From: Salisapilia sapeloensis | Taxonomy: Eukaryota > Oomycota > Peronosporomycetes > Peronosporales > Salisapiliaceae | DNA: 56,549 nucleotides | Direction: 5' to 3' | Assembly: GCA_023334545.1 (NCBI GenBank) | Contig: JAADVB010000112.1 | Location: 1 to 56,549, forward strand | Shown here: positions 21,422 to 31,456 of the stretch, piece after piece | How the letters are laid out: each line of letters opens with the position of its first letter | How positions within the stretch are numbered: the stretch's first letter is position 1 | Notes under the pieces: generated by a model | Told to the model about the DNA's origin: nothing | What the model saw: only the letters and a program-made list of their open reading frames with translations | Database searches by the model: none | Made by a program: the position numbers and the translations under genes

Positions 21422-24400
21422 TTACATGACGCCACAATTACCTTCTTTCCGCTCCTCCTTGGTCGATGCTGGTGAGCTTCGTGGCTGTTGTTGCTGTTGC
21501 TGGTTCTGCAGTACGTTCTTGAACTCGTAGTTCCGGCGGAGGTAGCCGAAGAGCAACGTCCTCTCTTTCTTGAGCACCTTAAGCGAATCGTCCACCACCT
21601 TCTTTAGCGCAGGATCGATCATCCGCGGGTCGTTCGTCGGTAGGTCATGTTCTTCCTGGTAGTTCATCACCTGCTCACTCGCCAGTTGGACGCGGTACGC
21701 CGCCTTGGAAACCCTCGAAGCAGCCACGTACGAAGCAGAGCCCTTGAGCGAGTGACTTTCGCGTCTCAACGTCGCGTAGTCGTTAATCTCATGCGCCTCA
21801 AAGATCTTGGCCATCACATTGCCGCAGTTGATGGCAAACTTCTCTAACAATTTCATGAACAGATCGTCCACGCCACCACATTGCTGGACACCACGTGAAA
21901 CATCCACCGGATCTCCCTCCGGAATCTCAATATCCATCGGACTAATCTTTGGTTTCGGCGTTGCTTCCTCCTTCGGACCAATCGTCGAGTTGATCTTCTC
22001 ACTCTGTGGTGCCTTGCTCTCCTCCGCAAGATTCAGCCCTTGCGGCGATTCCATCTTTCCTGCTGGATTGTACGCTGCTGCAGGAGACATCCTAGTGATA
22101 GCACTGTCGCTCATAGACCCTTTTCTCTTATCCTCTTCATCCTCCTCATCCTCTTCATCCACTTCGACTAGACCAGGGAAACGGAAGCTCTCGTTGCCGT
22201 TCGAGTGAATCGAGTCGGCCATGTCAGCGCTCTTCATCTTTCGAAGCACAGACTCACGAGGCGGCATCTCTCGCTTGAACGGCGGGTGACTCCACAGCGT
22301 CGGATCCTTCATATCGACAGTCGGTTTGACCTGGTCGTCCGCCGTCGTCGGCTGCAAGTTTCGATCCAACGTAGCAGGGAACGTCGTAGACGTCACGTCC
22401 GACTCCATCCAGTCTGGCGTCTCAATGATCGACCCATTACCATCTCGACGGAAGTTGAGAATGTCACTATTGGAAGTCGACTTGCTCGAACTGTTCGTAC
22501 CGAGACTAAAGATCGATGTAGCAGGCGCAGCAACGCGATATGTTCGTCTGTTGCCTTGGCGATTGATAGCCATCGGGTCATCCAACTCGAGATTAGAAAT
22601 GGCACGTGCTAAATCCAGCTGCTGCATGTGCTGGGACGCAGGTACCAACTTTCTCGAGTTGCTTTCAAATTTGTCCTCAAGCTGCTCGTTGTACTCGTCC
22701 ATCCCTCGGAAACTCCCTCGACGCTGCTTCTCGCTAAAGTCCGAGCTTGATCTCGAAACTTCCGGAGCAAACGTAATCGATTTCTTCGGTTTGGTTTCAG
22801 CCGAATTGGAGCCCAGGCTATGCCATTCCGCACTATAATGTTCAGGCGGGAACGCGTCGGGATCCTCATGGCGCATACAAGCAATCACACGTACGCGGAT
22901 CCATTGATGAATCGCCTTGAGCAACGTGTTCTTCGGAATGGGTTTCACCATGAACTCGTCCATGCCTGCATCGAGACACTTTTGCCGATCGCCACTCATC
23001 GCATACGCCGTGAGTCCAAGCACAGGAATGCGTGGTAGATGGTTGGTCGCCTCAAACTGACGAATGGCCGTAGCAGCAGCGTATCCGTCCATGACAGGCA
23101 TTTCGCAGTCCATAAAGATCATGTCAAAGCTCTCGTGATGAACCTTGTACGCTTCGACTGCATCTCTACCATTCACTTCCCACTGGAGCCTGTGATCTTC
23201 TTCCTGTAAGAAGCACTTGACCACTTCCCAATTGAACTCATTGTCTTCCACGACAAGGATGCTGACTTGATCCGGGATCGTGATGTCCGGGATATTCGCA
23301 CCATTCTTATTGACTTTTCCCGTGTCTGACGACACTGGTTCAAATGCCTGGTCTTGGTCCTTCGGTTCCGACTCTGGTGGTTCATCCTCGACACGGATGT
23401 TGCCGTTGTCGTTGAGCATACGCTGCGTCAGCATGTGCTTATACATCGGATCCACTTCATCATTCAGAAGGCGTACGACGACCGTGAAGAAAAAGTTACT
23501 ACCGACACTAAGCTCACTATCGACATCGATCTGACCGTCCATGAGTTCCACGAGCTGCTTACAAATAGCTAAGCCAAGACCAGACCCTGTCGGGTTATTC
23601 TGTCTTGTACGTTCGAGTTTCGTGAAGAGACTAAAGAGTCGCTGCTTTTCCTCCGCGTCCATACCGATGCCAGTATCAATGACTTGGAAGAGAAGCTTAC
23701 GGAACGTCGCGGGAAGCTCTGGCGCTCGAACCACACTGCACTTGACTGTCACGCCACCTTCATTCGTGAACTTGATGGCGTTCGACAATAGATTGAGCAG
23801 CACTTGACGCAGACGGAAGACATCTCCAATCGCATCTGACGGTACGTTCTTATCGCACTCCAATTCGAGCTTGAGACCACGATCCCGAGCTCGGAACTTG
23901 AAGATCTCGATCGAGTACTCTAGCAGGTCTTGCATTTCAAATGGTGCAGCAGAGATTTCGAGCTGCCCAGCCTCGATCTTGGACAGGTCGAGGATGTCGT
24001 TGATCAAGTTCAAGAGCAGACTACCGCTCACGTACGCCATGTTCACGTACCGCTGCGACGTTTCCTCCAGCTTGGCTTCCTTCAGCAGTTCCAGCATGCC
24101 CAAGACGCCATTCAACGGCGTCCGTAGCTCGTGACTAAAGGACGCCAAGAAGTTTACCTTGGCTGCTTCCATCTGCTTCCGCGCCGTGTAGTCCTGTCCG
24201 ACGCCAATGACGCCTCGGATGTTGCCGTGCATATCCTTCTTACTGGATGCATTCACCAGTAACAAGAGGAAGGCACCTCTCTTGGTCGTCATGGGCAGTT
24301 CCATTTCCCCGACGTCGATACCAATGAGCGCTTGATTGAGCAGTTGACGCACTTGCTTTCGACTCTCCGGGATGATAAACGTATGGACGAGAGAGAGACC

Positions 24401-27400
24401 GAGGACAGTCGATTTGTGATACCCTGTAATTTCTTCAATCTTCTGGTTCCACTCGTTGATACAGCCGTTCGTGTCGACACCAAAGATCGGGGCGTTGGCA
24501 GTATCAATAAGACGGAAGTACTCGTGCTCTTGGGCGATACGGTCAGTAATGTCCTGTCCGATGCCAACGACACCGACGATATTTCCATTCGAGTCGTTAC
24601 GTGGCGTAGCATTAAGCAGAATCTCGATGCGTGTACCAGGTCGTGTGATCAATGGGAACTCAAAGTTCGCTGTCTGGATGCCTTGCAATGCTTTCGACAG
24701 CACTTCAGCAACGATCGGTCTAAACTCTGGCGAGATAAACGTTTCCACCAGATTCTCTCCCATGACTTCCTGGATCGAGTAGTTGGTAATCTGAGCAGCC
24801 TTCTTATTCCAAATGTTCACACACATGTCTGCATCGACACCAAAGATCGGAGCATTGGCAGTGTCAATCAGTCGAGAGTACTCTTGTTCCTGCGCCAGCC
24901 TGTCCGTGATATCTTGCCCGATACCGACGACACCGACAATGTCTCCTTGCTGTCCAAACTTTGGTGTCGCATTCAACAGAATCTCCACTCGACGATTACC
25001 CTTGGTAATAAGCGGGAACTCAAAGTTTGCTGTCTCGACCCCGGACAGCGCTTGGGAAAAGACGTTGCGCACGAGGTCTCGATACTCTTCGGAAATGAAC
25101 TTGTTGATCAAGTCTTCTCCTAGCACCTCGGCGTTCGTGTACTGTGTAATGTGCGCTGCCTTGCGATTCCAAATGATCACCTTGTACTCCGAGTCGACAC
25201 CAAAGATCGGCGCGTTGGCCGTATCGATAAGACGAGAGTACTCTTGCTCTTGAGCAATGCGATCGGAGATGTCCTGTCCGATACCGACCATACCAATCAC
25301 CTGTCCATGCTCGTTGAATCGAGATGTGGCATTCAGCAAAATGTCAAGACGACGCCCGATGCGAGTAATAAGCGGGAACTCAAAGTTCGCCGTCTCCGCT
25401 CCACTCAGCGCCTTATCCAGCACAGACCCGACAGCCTCTCGGTAGTCTTCGGTGATGAATTTATCCACCAGGTTTTGTCCTAACACGTGGTCGGTAGTGT
25501 ACTGCGTAATCTCTGCAGCCTTTTTGTTCCAAATATTCACACAACCCTTCGAGTCGACACCAAAGATAGGAGCGTTAGCCGTATCAATCAGACGCGTATA
25601 CTCCTGCTCTTGGGCGATTCGATCCGTGATATCCTGTCCGATACCGACGATACCAACGATCTGTCCGTGCTGGTCGAATCGCGCAGCAGCATTCAGCAGG
25701 ATATTCAACTTGCGTTCTGTCTTGGTCATGAGCAGAATCTCAAAGTTGGATGACTCGTCACCTTGGAGAGCCTTTCGAACGACTTCATCTGCCAACGCAC
25801 GGTTCTCTTCCGCGATAAAGTTGTCTACGAGACTCTCGCCCATCACTTCTTCACGAGAGTATTGTGTAATGTGTGCAGCCTTGTTGTTCCAAATGTTCAA
25901 TCGACCGTCCATGTCGACACCAAAGATTGGAGCATTCGCCTTGTCAATGAGACGAGTGTACTCTTGTTCCTGTGCGATACGTTCGGTAATATCTTGACCG
26001 ATACCGACCATACCAATGACCTGACCATGCTCATTGTACCTAGGCGTTGCGTTCAACAGAATCTCGACACGACTACCTGCCTTGGTGATCAGCGGGAACT
26101 CAAAGTTGGCTGTTTCGAATCCAGCTAGAGCCTTGCGAAGGACAGAGCCGACAGCTTCCTTGTAGTCTTTCGTGATAAACTTGTTCACGAGGTGTTCGCC
26201 GACGACATCTCCGTTCGAGTATTGCGTAATCTCAGCAGCCTTTCGGTTCCAAATGTTCACAAGACCTTCCGAGTCGACACCAAAGATCGGAGCGTTAGCT
26301 GTGTCAATTAGACGAGTGTACTCTTGCTCCTGCGCGATGCGGTTCGTGATATCCTGACCGATGCCCACCATCCCCTTGACTCGACCATGTTCATTGTATC
26401 TCGATGTAGCATTCAGTAGAATCTCGACCCTTCGTCCTGCCTTGGTCATGAGTGGGAATTCAAAGTTCGCCGTCTCTTGACCTTCTAAAGCGTTACGAAG
26501 GACGAACCCGACGGCATCCTTGTATCCTTCTGTAATGAATTTGTTCACAAGGTGTTCGCCCATCACATCCTTGGACGTGTACTGTGTGATCTCTGCAGCC
26601 TTCCTATTCCAGATATTCACTCGGCCTTCTGCATCCACACCAAAGATCGGAGCATTGGCCGTATCAATCAGACGCGTATATTCTTGTTCCTGCGCTATTC
26701 GATCCGTGATATCTTGTCCGATACCAACCATACCAATCACTTGCCCGTGCTCATTGTATCTCGGCGTGGCATTCAGTAAGATCTCCACTCGTCTACCAGT
26801 CTTGGTCATGAGGGGGAACTCAAAGTTCGCTGTTTCTGCACCGCCTAGTGCCTTGCGGAGGACAGAACCGACTGCCTGCTTGTACCCTTCAGTGATAAAC
26901 TTGTTCACCAGGTGCTCTCCCATCACGTCGGACGGTGCGTGCTGTGTGATCTCGGCTGCCTTTCGGTTCCAAATGTTCACAAGACCTCTCGAATCGACAC
27001 CAAAGATTGGCGCATTAGCTGTATCAATAAGACGCGTATACTCCTGCTCTTGGGCGATTCGATCGGTAATGTCTTGACCGATACCGACCATACCCATCAC
27101 CTGCCCATGTTCATTGTACCTAGGCGTTGCGTTCAACAGAATCTCCAATCTACGTCCGACCTTGGTCATGAGTGGGAACTCAAAGTTGGCGGTCTCGACG
27201 TCTTCCAGCGCTTTACTTAGCACTGACGCTACTGCTTCCTTGTACCCCTCTGTAATAAACTTTTCTACGAGATTCTCCCCCATGACATCGTCATTTGTGT
27301 ACTGCGTGATCTCTGCAGCCTTCCTGTTCCAGATATTCACTCGTCCATTCGAGTCGACACCAAAGATCGGGGCGTTGGCAGTGTCTATCAAACGCGTATA

Positions 27401-30400
27401 CTCCTGTTCCTGTGCGATGCGGTCTGTAATATCCTGACCGATACCAACCATTCCTATCACTTGCCCATGCTCATTATACCTCGATGTAGCATTCAGTAGA
27501 ATCTCGACCCTTCGTCCTGCCTTGGTCATGAGTGGGAATTCAAAGTTCGCCGTCTCCTTTCCTTCCAACGCTTTGCTCAGGACGTATCCGACAGCTTCCT
27601 TGTAGTCATCCGTAATGAACTTATTCACAAGATGTTCGCCCATCACATCTTCATTCGAATATTGAGTAATCTCCGCTGCTTTGCGATTCCAAATGTTCAC
27701 AAGACCGTCTGCATCCATACCAAAGATCGGAGCATTCGCAGTGTCTATCAAACGAGTATACTCTTGTTCTTGCGCGATACGATCGGTGATATCTTGTCCG
27801 ATACCGACCATGCCTTTGACCTGTCCGTGCTCATTGTATCTCGGCGTGGCATTCAATAAGATCTCCACTCGTCTACCAGTCTTGGTCATGAGAGGGAACT
27901 CAAAGTTGGCCGTCTCCGTGCCGTTCAACGCCTTCTGAAGGACGTCTCCAACTGCCTCCTTATATCCTTCGGTAATAAACTTCTCCACCAAGTTTTCTCC
28001 CATGACATCGGATGGTGAGTGGAGTGTCACTTCGGCTGCCTTTCGATTCCAAATGTTCACACGTCCACTGGCATCCACACCAAAGATTGGCGCATTGGCC
28101 GTATCGATAAGACGTGTATACTCTTGTTCCTGTGCGATTCGATCGGTAATGTCTTGACCGATACCGACCACACCCTTCACTTCTCCTAGCTCATTATATC
28201 GTGAAGTAGCATTCAACAGAATCTCCACCCGCCTCCCTGTCTTGGTGATCAACGGGAATGCAAAGTTGGCCGTCTCGGAACCCAAGAGTGCTTTATTTAG
28301 CACAGATCCAACTGCCTGCTTGTATCCTTCCGTGATAAACTTCTCTACCAAGTGCTCGCCCATCACATCGGACGACGTATACTGCATGATCTCCGCAGCC
28401 TTCCTATTCCAGATATTCACTCGGCCTTCTGCATCCACACCAAAGATCGGAGCATTGGCCGTATCAATCAGACGCGTATACTCCTGTTCCTGCGCAATGC
28501 GATCCGTGATATCCTGACCGATACCAACCATCCCCTTGACCTCTCCAAGCTCATTATACCTCGACGTAGCATTCAGTAGAATCTCGACCCTTCGTCCTGC
28601 CTTGGTCATGAGTGGGAATTCAAAGTTCGCCGTCTCCTTCCCAGACAAAGCCTTGTCCAGGACAAAGCCCACGGCTTCCTTGTATCCTTCTGTAATGAAC
28701 TTTTCTACTAAGTTCTCTCCCATCACGTCTTTCGGTGTATACTGCGTGATTTCAGCAGCCTTTCGATTCCAGATATTCACTCGGCCGTCTTGGTCGACAC
28801 CAAAGATAGGGGCGTTGGCTGTATCAATAAGACGCGTGTACTCTTGTTCCTGCGCAATGCGATCGGTAATGTCCTGTCCGATACCGACCATGCCCTTGAC
28901 TTGTCCATGCTCGTTGAATCGAGATGTGGCATTCAGCAGAATCTCCACTCGCCTCCCAGTCTTGGTAATAAGCGGGAACTCAAAGTTGGCAGTCTCAGTA
29001 CCATCCAACGCTTTGTCCAGTACATACCCCACAGCCTTACGATAATCTTCCGTAATAAACTTTTCTACGAGATTCTCGCCCATGACATCGTCATTCGTAT
29101 ACTGCGTGATCTCGGCTGCTTTACGATTCCAGATATTCACAAGACCATCCGCATCGACACCAAAGATCGGGGCGTTCGCAGTGTCAATGAGTCGAGTAAA
29201 CTCCTGCTCTTGCGCCAGTCGTTCCGTAATGTCCTGTCCAATCCCGACGACACCGACGATCTGACCCATCTCGTTATACCTCGGTGTAGCGTTCAGCAGG
29301 ATCTCCACTCGCCGACCGGTCTTGGTCGTCAGTGGGAAGTCAAAGATAGCTGTTTGGGCGCCATCTAGAGCTTTGTTCAGCGCAGATTCCACTGCTTCTC
29401 GCGCATCTTCCGACACGAACTGCTGAACCAAGTCCTCTCCGACCACTTCGTCACCACTAAACTGCGTGATCTCGGCAGCCTTGCGGTTCCAAATCGTCAC
29501 GAGACCGTCCTTGTCGACACCAACGATAGGCGCATTCGCAGTGTCGATTAAACGAGAGTACTCTCGTTCTTGCATGATCCGGTCGGTAATGTCCTGTCCG
29601 ATACCGACAACACCGATGATCTCTCCCTGTTCATCATATCGAGGCGTCGCATTCAGTAGAATCTCCACACGTCGACCTGTGCGCGAGATAAGTGGGAACT
29701 CAAAGTTGGCTGTTTCGACGCCAACGAGTGCTTGCTCCAAGACGCCACCGACCTTCTCCTGATACTCTTTCGGAATAAAGCTTTCCACCAAGTTCGCACC
29801 GAGGACATCAAAGCCTGGATACTCTGTGATCCGAGCCGCCTTGCGATTCCAAATGTTCACAGACAAGTCTCGATCGACACCGAAGATCGGAGCATTGGCT
29901 GTGTCGATGAGACGAGTGTACTCTTGCTCCTGTGTACGTCGTTCCGTAATGTCTTGGCCGATACCGACGGCGCCGACAATGTTCCCAACATGATCCGACC
30001 GAGGCGTCGCGTTCAGCAATATAATTCGCCGCTGTCCAGATCTGGTCATGACTGGCATTTCAAAGTTCGCGGTCTCGTGTCCATCAAAGGCTTTCGATAG
30101 AATGTCAAAGAGCGCGCTCTTGAACTCATCCACGACCATGAAAGCAATGTTCTTGCCCATCATGTACTCGACAGGGTACTGTGTAATCGTCGCTGCTTTC
30201 TTATTCCAACTGGTGATCTTAAACTCCGAATCGACGCCAAAGATCGGTGCATTAGCCGTATCAATCAGACGTCGATGCTCCTGCTCTTGGATGATTCGAT
30301 CTGTAATGTCCTGGCCGATACCCACAGCGCCTGTGATGCGACCTAAGTGGTCAAACCATGGCGTGATGTTCAATAGCACTTCAAAGCGCTTTCCGCTCTT

Positions 30401-31456
30401 CTTTTTCAACGAAAACTCAAAGTTCGTCACTTCGTTTCCAATGTACGCTTCTTGGAAGGCTGCTGCAACTGCATCGCGGTATTCGACTGGTACGAGCAGC
30501 TCCACGAGATCCTTGCCCATCACTTCGTCCACCGAGTACTCGGTCGCTTGGCAGGACGACTGGTTGAAGATGACTGTCCGGCCTTCCATATCGACACCAA
30601 CGATATTCGTATTCGCAGAATCGATAAACTTTTCATACACTCGTTCCTTTGCTTTGCGTTCGGTAATATCATGACCGATGATCATGACGCCAAAGACGTC
30701 GCCATTCGCATCCACACGCGGCGTGAAGCTCACCATTAGATGCACTTCTTCCGTACGAGCAGATCGGAGGGGCATCTCCAGTTCTGGACTCGGCTTTACG
30801 AGCCGAACGCATTCTTCAATGTGACTGTAGATGACATCGTGGTACTCCTCTGGCATATCCCGAAGAATCGACTCACCAATCATCTCGGCAGACGTGTATC
30901 CGGTCAGCATCGACACACTTGGGTTCCACGCCGTTACGCGACCTTCCGTGTCTAGCTCGACAATGGATGCGCTGCCGTGGTTGACAACTTCGGCGTACTG
31001 TCGTTCATGGCCTGCCCAGTCCGTCACGTCCTGACCGATGGCGTACACGCCTACGATCTCATCTTTCCCACTTGTGCTGTCGATAATCGGCGTAAGATTT
31101 GTCCAAAAGTGGGCTTGTAAACCATCTGCCGTGACGATCCGTAGCGTCGTCTCGGCAGTCTCGACACCATCATGCAGTGCGAGCTCTAGACTCTTCCTCG
31201 CCTGTTCCCGCGCGTCTCGACCTGCAAATTGATCCAGCAGCGGCTGGCCTAGCACATGTGACGCTGGTATACTTGTCATAAACTCCATCTTCGAGTTCCA
31301 GAACGCGACTTTGCCATCTTTATCGACACCACAAGTCGGTGCCGTCGCGCTCGAAAGCACTTTAAAGAAAGCATCTGCCACGGGGGACTGGAAGAATTCG
31401 TCCCGTTCGCTTGCGAGAGCTGGCAACGCCAACGGCGTGCCAACTTCGGCGCTCAT
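21422..31456 (-). CDS. Giant hybrid histidine kinase: 20 PAS, HisKA, HATPase, REC, HPt, CaaX
   Basis: One uninterrupted 3344-residue frame from ATG 31456. Twenty PAS domains (about residues 20-2420) follow each other at 120-residue spacing, each starting near LIDTANAPIFGVD and ending GIGQDITDRIAQEQEY, a helical signal linker. Next come HisKA (FLASFSHELRTPLNGVLGML, His about 2442), HATPase (LLNLLSNAIKFT, DTGIGM, GSGLGLAICKQLVELM), a receiver (phospho-acceptor Asp about 2783 in FMDCEMPVMDGY), a long acidic linker, an HPt (His about 3235 in ESHSLKGSA), a poly-Gln patch, and the C-terminus NCGVM, a CaaX box. No transmembrane helix is seen. The full phosphorelay His-Asp-His is therefore in one chain; a separate final receiver is not encoded here. 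The PAS cores lack the LOV cysteine motif, so the ligand is unknown. Domain calls are firm; membrane anchoring is inferred. Confidence 0.96.
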   Translation of the reverse strand: MSAEVGTPLALPALASERDEFFQSPVADAFFKVLSSATAPTCGVDKDGKVAFWNSKMEFMTSIPASHVLGQPLLDQFAGRDAREQARKSLELALHDGVETAETTLRIVTADGLQAHFWTNLTPIIDSTSGKDEIVGVYAIGQDVTDWAGHERQYAEVVNHGSASIVELDTEGRVTAWNPSVSMLTGYTSAEMIGESILRDMPEEYHDVIYSHIEECVRLVKPSPELEMPLRSARTEEVHLMVSFTPRVDANGDVFGVMIIGHDITERKAKERVYEKFIDSANTNIVGVDMEGRTVIFNQSSCQATEYSVDEVMGKDLVELLVPVEYRDAVAAAFQEAYIGNEVTNFEFSLKKKSGKRFEVLLNITPWFDHLGRITGAVGIGQDITDRIIQEQEHRRLIDTANAPIFGVDSEFKITSWNKKAATITQYPVEYMMGKNIAFMVVDEFKSALFDILSKAFDGHETANFEMPVMTRSGQRRIILLNATPRSDHVGNIVGAVGIGQDITERRTQEQEYTRLIDTANAPIFGVDRDLSVNIWNRKAARITEYPGFDVLGANLVESFIPKEYQEKVGGVLEQALVGVETANFEFPLISRTGRRVEILLNATPRYDEQGEIIGVVGIGQDITDRIMQEREYSRLIDTANAPIVGVDKDGLVTIWNRKAAEITQFSGDEVVGEDLVQQFVSEDAREAVESALNKALDGAQTAIFDFPLTTKTGRRVEILLNATPRYNEMGQIVGVVGIGQDITERLAQEQEFTRLIDTANAPIFGVDADGLVNIWNRKAAEITQYTNDDVMGENLVEKFITEDYRKAVGYVLDKALDGTETANFEFPLITKTGRRVEILLNATSRFNEHGQVKGMVGIGQDITDRIAQEQEYTRLIDTANAPIFGVDQDGRVNIWNRKAAEITQYTPKDVMGENLVEKFITEGYKEAVGFVLDKALSGKETANFEFPLMTKAGRRVEILLNATSRYNELGEVKGMVGIGQDITDRIAQEQEYTRLIDTANAPIFGVDAEGRVNIWNRKAAEIMQYTSSDVMGEHLVEKFITEGYKQAVGSVLNKALLGSETANFAFPLITKTGRRVEILLNATSRYNELGEVKGVVGIGQDITDRIAQEQEYTRLIDTANAPIFGVDASGRVNIWNRKAAEVTLHSPSDVMGENLVEKFITEGYKEAVGDVLQKALNGTETANFEFPLMTKTGRRVEILLNATPRYNEHGQVKGMVGIGQDITDRIAQEQEYTRLIDTANAPIFGMDADGLVNIWNRKAAEITQYSNEDVMGEHLVNKFITDDYKEAVGYVLSKALEGKETANFEFPLMTKAGRRVEILLNATSRYNEHGQVIGMVGIGQDITDRIAQEQEYTRLIDTANAPIFGVDSNGRVNIWNRKAAEITQYTNDDVMGENLVEKFITEGYKEAVASVLSKALEDVETANFEFPLMTKVGRRLEILLNATPRYNEHGQVMGMVGIGQDITDRIAQEQEYTRLIDTANAPIFGVDSRGLVNIWNRKAAEITQHAPSDVMGEHLVNKFITEGYKQAVGSVLRKALGGAETANFEFPLMTKTGRRVEILLNATPRYNEHGQVIGMVGIGQDITDRIAQEQEYTRLIDTANAPIFGVDAEGRVNIWNRKAAEITQYTSKDVMGEHLVNKFITEGYKDAVGFVLRNALEGQETANFEFPLMTKAGRRVEILLNATSRYNEHGRVKGMVGIGQDITNRIAQEQEYTRLIDTANAPIFGVDSEGLVNIWNRKAAEITQYSNGDVVGEHLVNKFITKDYKEAVGSVLRKALAGFETANFEFPLITKAGSRVEILLNATPRYNEHGQVIGMVGIGQDITERIAQEQEYTRLIDKANAPIFGVDMDGRLNIWNNKAAHITQYSREEVMGESLVDNFIAEENRALADEVVRKALQGDESSNFEILLMTKTERKLNILLNAAARFDQHGQIVGIVGIGQDITDRIAQEQEYTRLIDTANAPIFGVDSKGCVNIWNKKAAEITQYTTDHVLGQNLVDKFITEDYREAVGSVLDKALSGAETANFEFPLITRIGRRLDILLNATSRFNEHGQVIGMVGIGQDISDRIAQEQEYSRLIDTANAPIFGVDSEYKVIIWNRKAAHITQYTNAEVLGEDLINKFISEEYRDLVRNVFSQALSGVETANFEFPLITKGNRRVEILLNATPKFGQQGDIVGVVGIGQDITDRLAQEQEYSRLIDTANAPIFGVDADMCVNIWNKKAAQITNYSIQEVMGENLVETFISPEFRPIVAEVLSKALQGIQTANFEFPLITRPGTRIEILLNATPRNDSNGNIVGVVGIGQDITDRIAQEHEYFRLIDTANAPIFGVDTNGCINEWNQKIEEITGYHKSTVLGLSLVHTFIIPESRKQVRQLLNQALIGIDVGEMELPMTTKRGAFLLLLVNASSKKDMHGNIRGVIGVGQDYTARKQMEAAKVNFLASFSHELRTPLNGVLGMLELLKEAKLEETSQRYVNMAYVSGSLLLNLINDILDLSKIEAGQLEISAAPFEMQDLLEYSIEIFKFRARDRGLKLELECDKNVPSDAIGDVFRLRQVLLNLLSNAIKFTNEGGVTVKCSVVRAPELPATFRKLLFQVIDTGIGMDAEEKQRLFSLFTKLERTRQNNPTGSGLGLAICKQLVELMDGQIDVDSELSVGSNFFFTVVVRLLNDEVDPMYKHMLTQRMLNDNGNIRVEDEPPESEPKDQDQAFEPVSSDTGKVNKNGANIPDITIPDQVSILVVEDNEFNWEVVKCFLQEEDHRLQWEVNGRDAVEAYKVHHESFDMIFMDCEMPVMDGYAAATAIRQFEATNHLPRIPVLGLTAYAMSGDRQKCLDAGMDEFMVKPIPKNTLLKAIHQWIRVRVIACMRHEDPDAFPPEHYSAEWHSLGSNSAETKPKKSITFAPEVSRSSSDFSEKQRRGSFRGMDEYNEQLEDKFESNSRKLVPASQHMQQLDLARAISNLELDDPMAINRQGNRRTYRVAAPATSIFSLGTNSSSKSTSNSDILNFRRDGNGSIIETPDWMESDVTSTTFPATLDRNLQPTTADDQVKPTVDMKDPTLWSHPPFKREMPPRESVLRKMKSADMADSIHSNGNESFRFPGLVEVDEEDEEDEEDKRKGSMSDSAITRMSPAAAYNPAGKMESPQGLNLAEESKAPQSEKINSTIGPKEEATPKPKISPMDIEIPEGDPVDVSRGVQQCGGVDDLFMKLLEKFAINCGNVMAKIFEAHEINDYATLRRESHSLKGSASYVAASRVSKAAYRVQLASEQVMNYQEEHDLPTNDPRMIDPALKKVVDDSLKVLKKERTLLFGYLRRNYEFKNVLQNQQQQQQPRSSPASTKEERKEGNCGVM
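24480..29880 (-). repeat. Exact 360-bp coding tandem repeat (PAS units 5-20)
   Basis: The anchor tcgacaccaa (reverse complement of the GVD codons) or a close variant recurs with its cgacac ending at 24480, 24840, 25200, and so on to 29880. That is sixteen anchors and fifteen intervals of exactly 360 bp with no net length change. Units 4 and 3 lie at 30237 and 30597. Within the array some units are nearly identical in DNA three units (1080 bp) apart: 26401-26476 equals 27481-27556 over 76 bases, and 28561-28636 differs by one base. The first half of unit 14 (about 26595-26680) equals that of unit 9 (1800 bp away). This is a signature of unequal exchange or gene conversion. Confidence 0.9.

Noticed and set aside
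24480-29880. CRISPR-like or satellite array
   Set aside because: The repeat is a 360-bp protein-coding unit with no spacers, in one long open frame encoding PAS domains.
24332-30955. A long series of plus-strand ORFs (up to 263 codons) antisense to the giant kinase
   Set aside because: They recur with the same 360-bp period and are translations of the complement of conserved PAS codons; they lack domains of their own and their periodicity is explained by the sense gene.
21422-31456. LOV photoreceptor or phytochrome in the PAS array
   Set aside because: No unit has the NCRFLQ-type flavin-binding cysteine motif or a GAF/phytochrome chromophore site.
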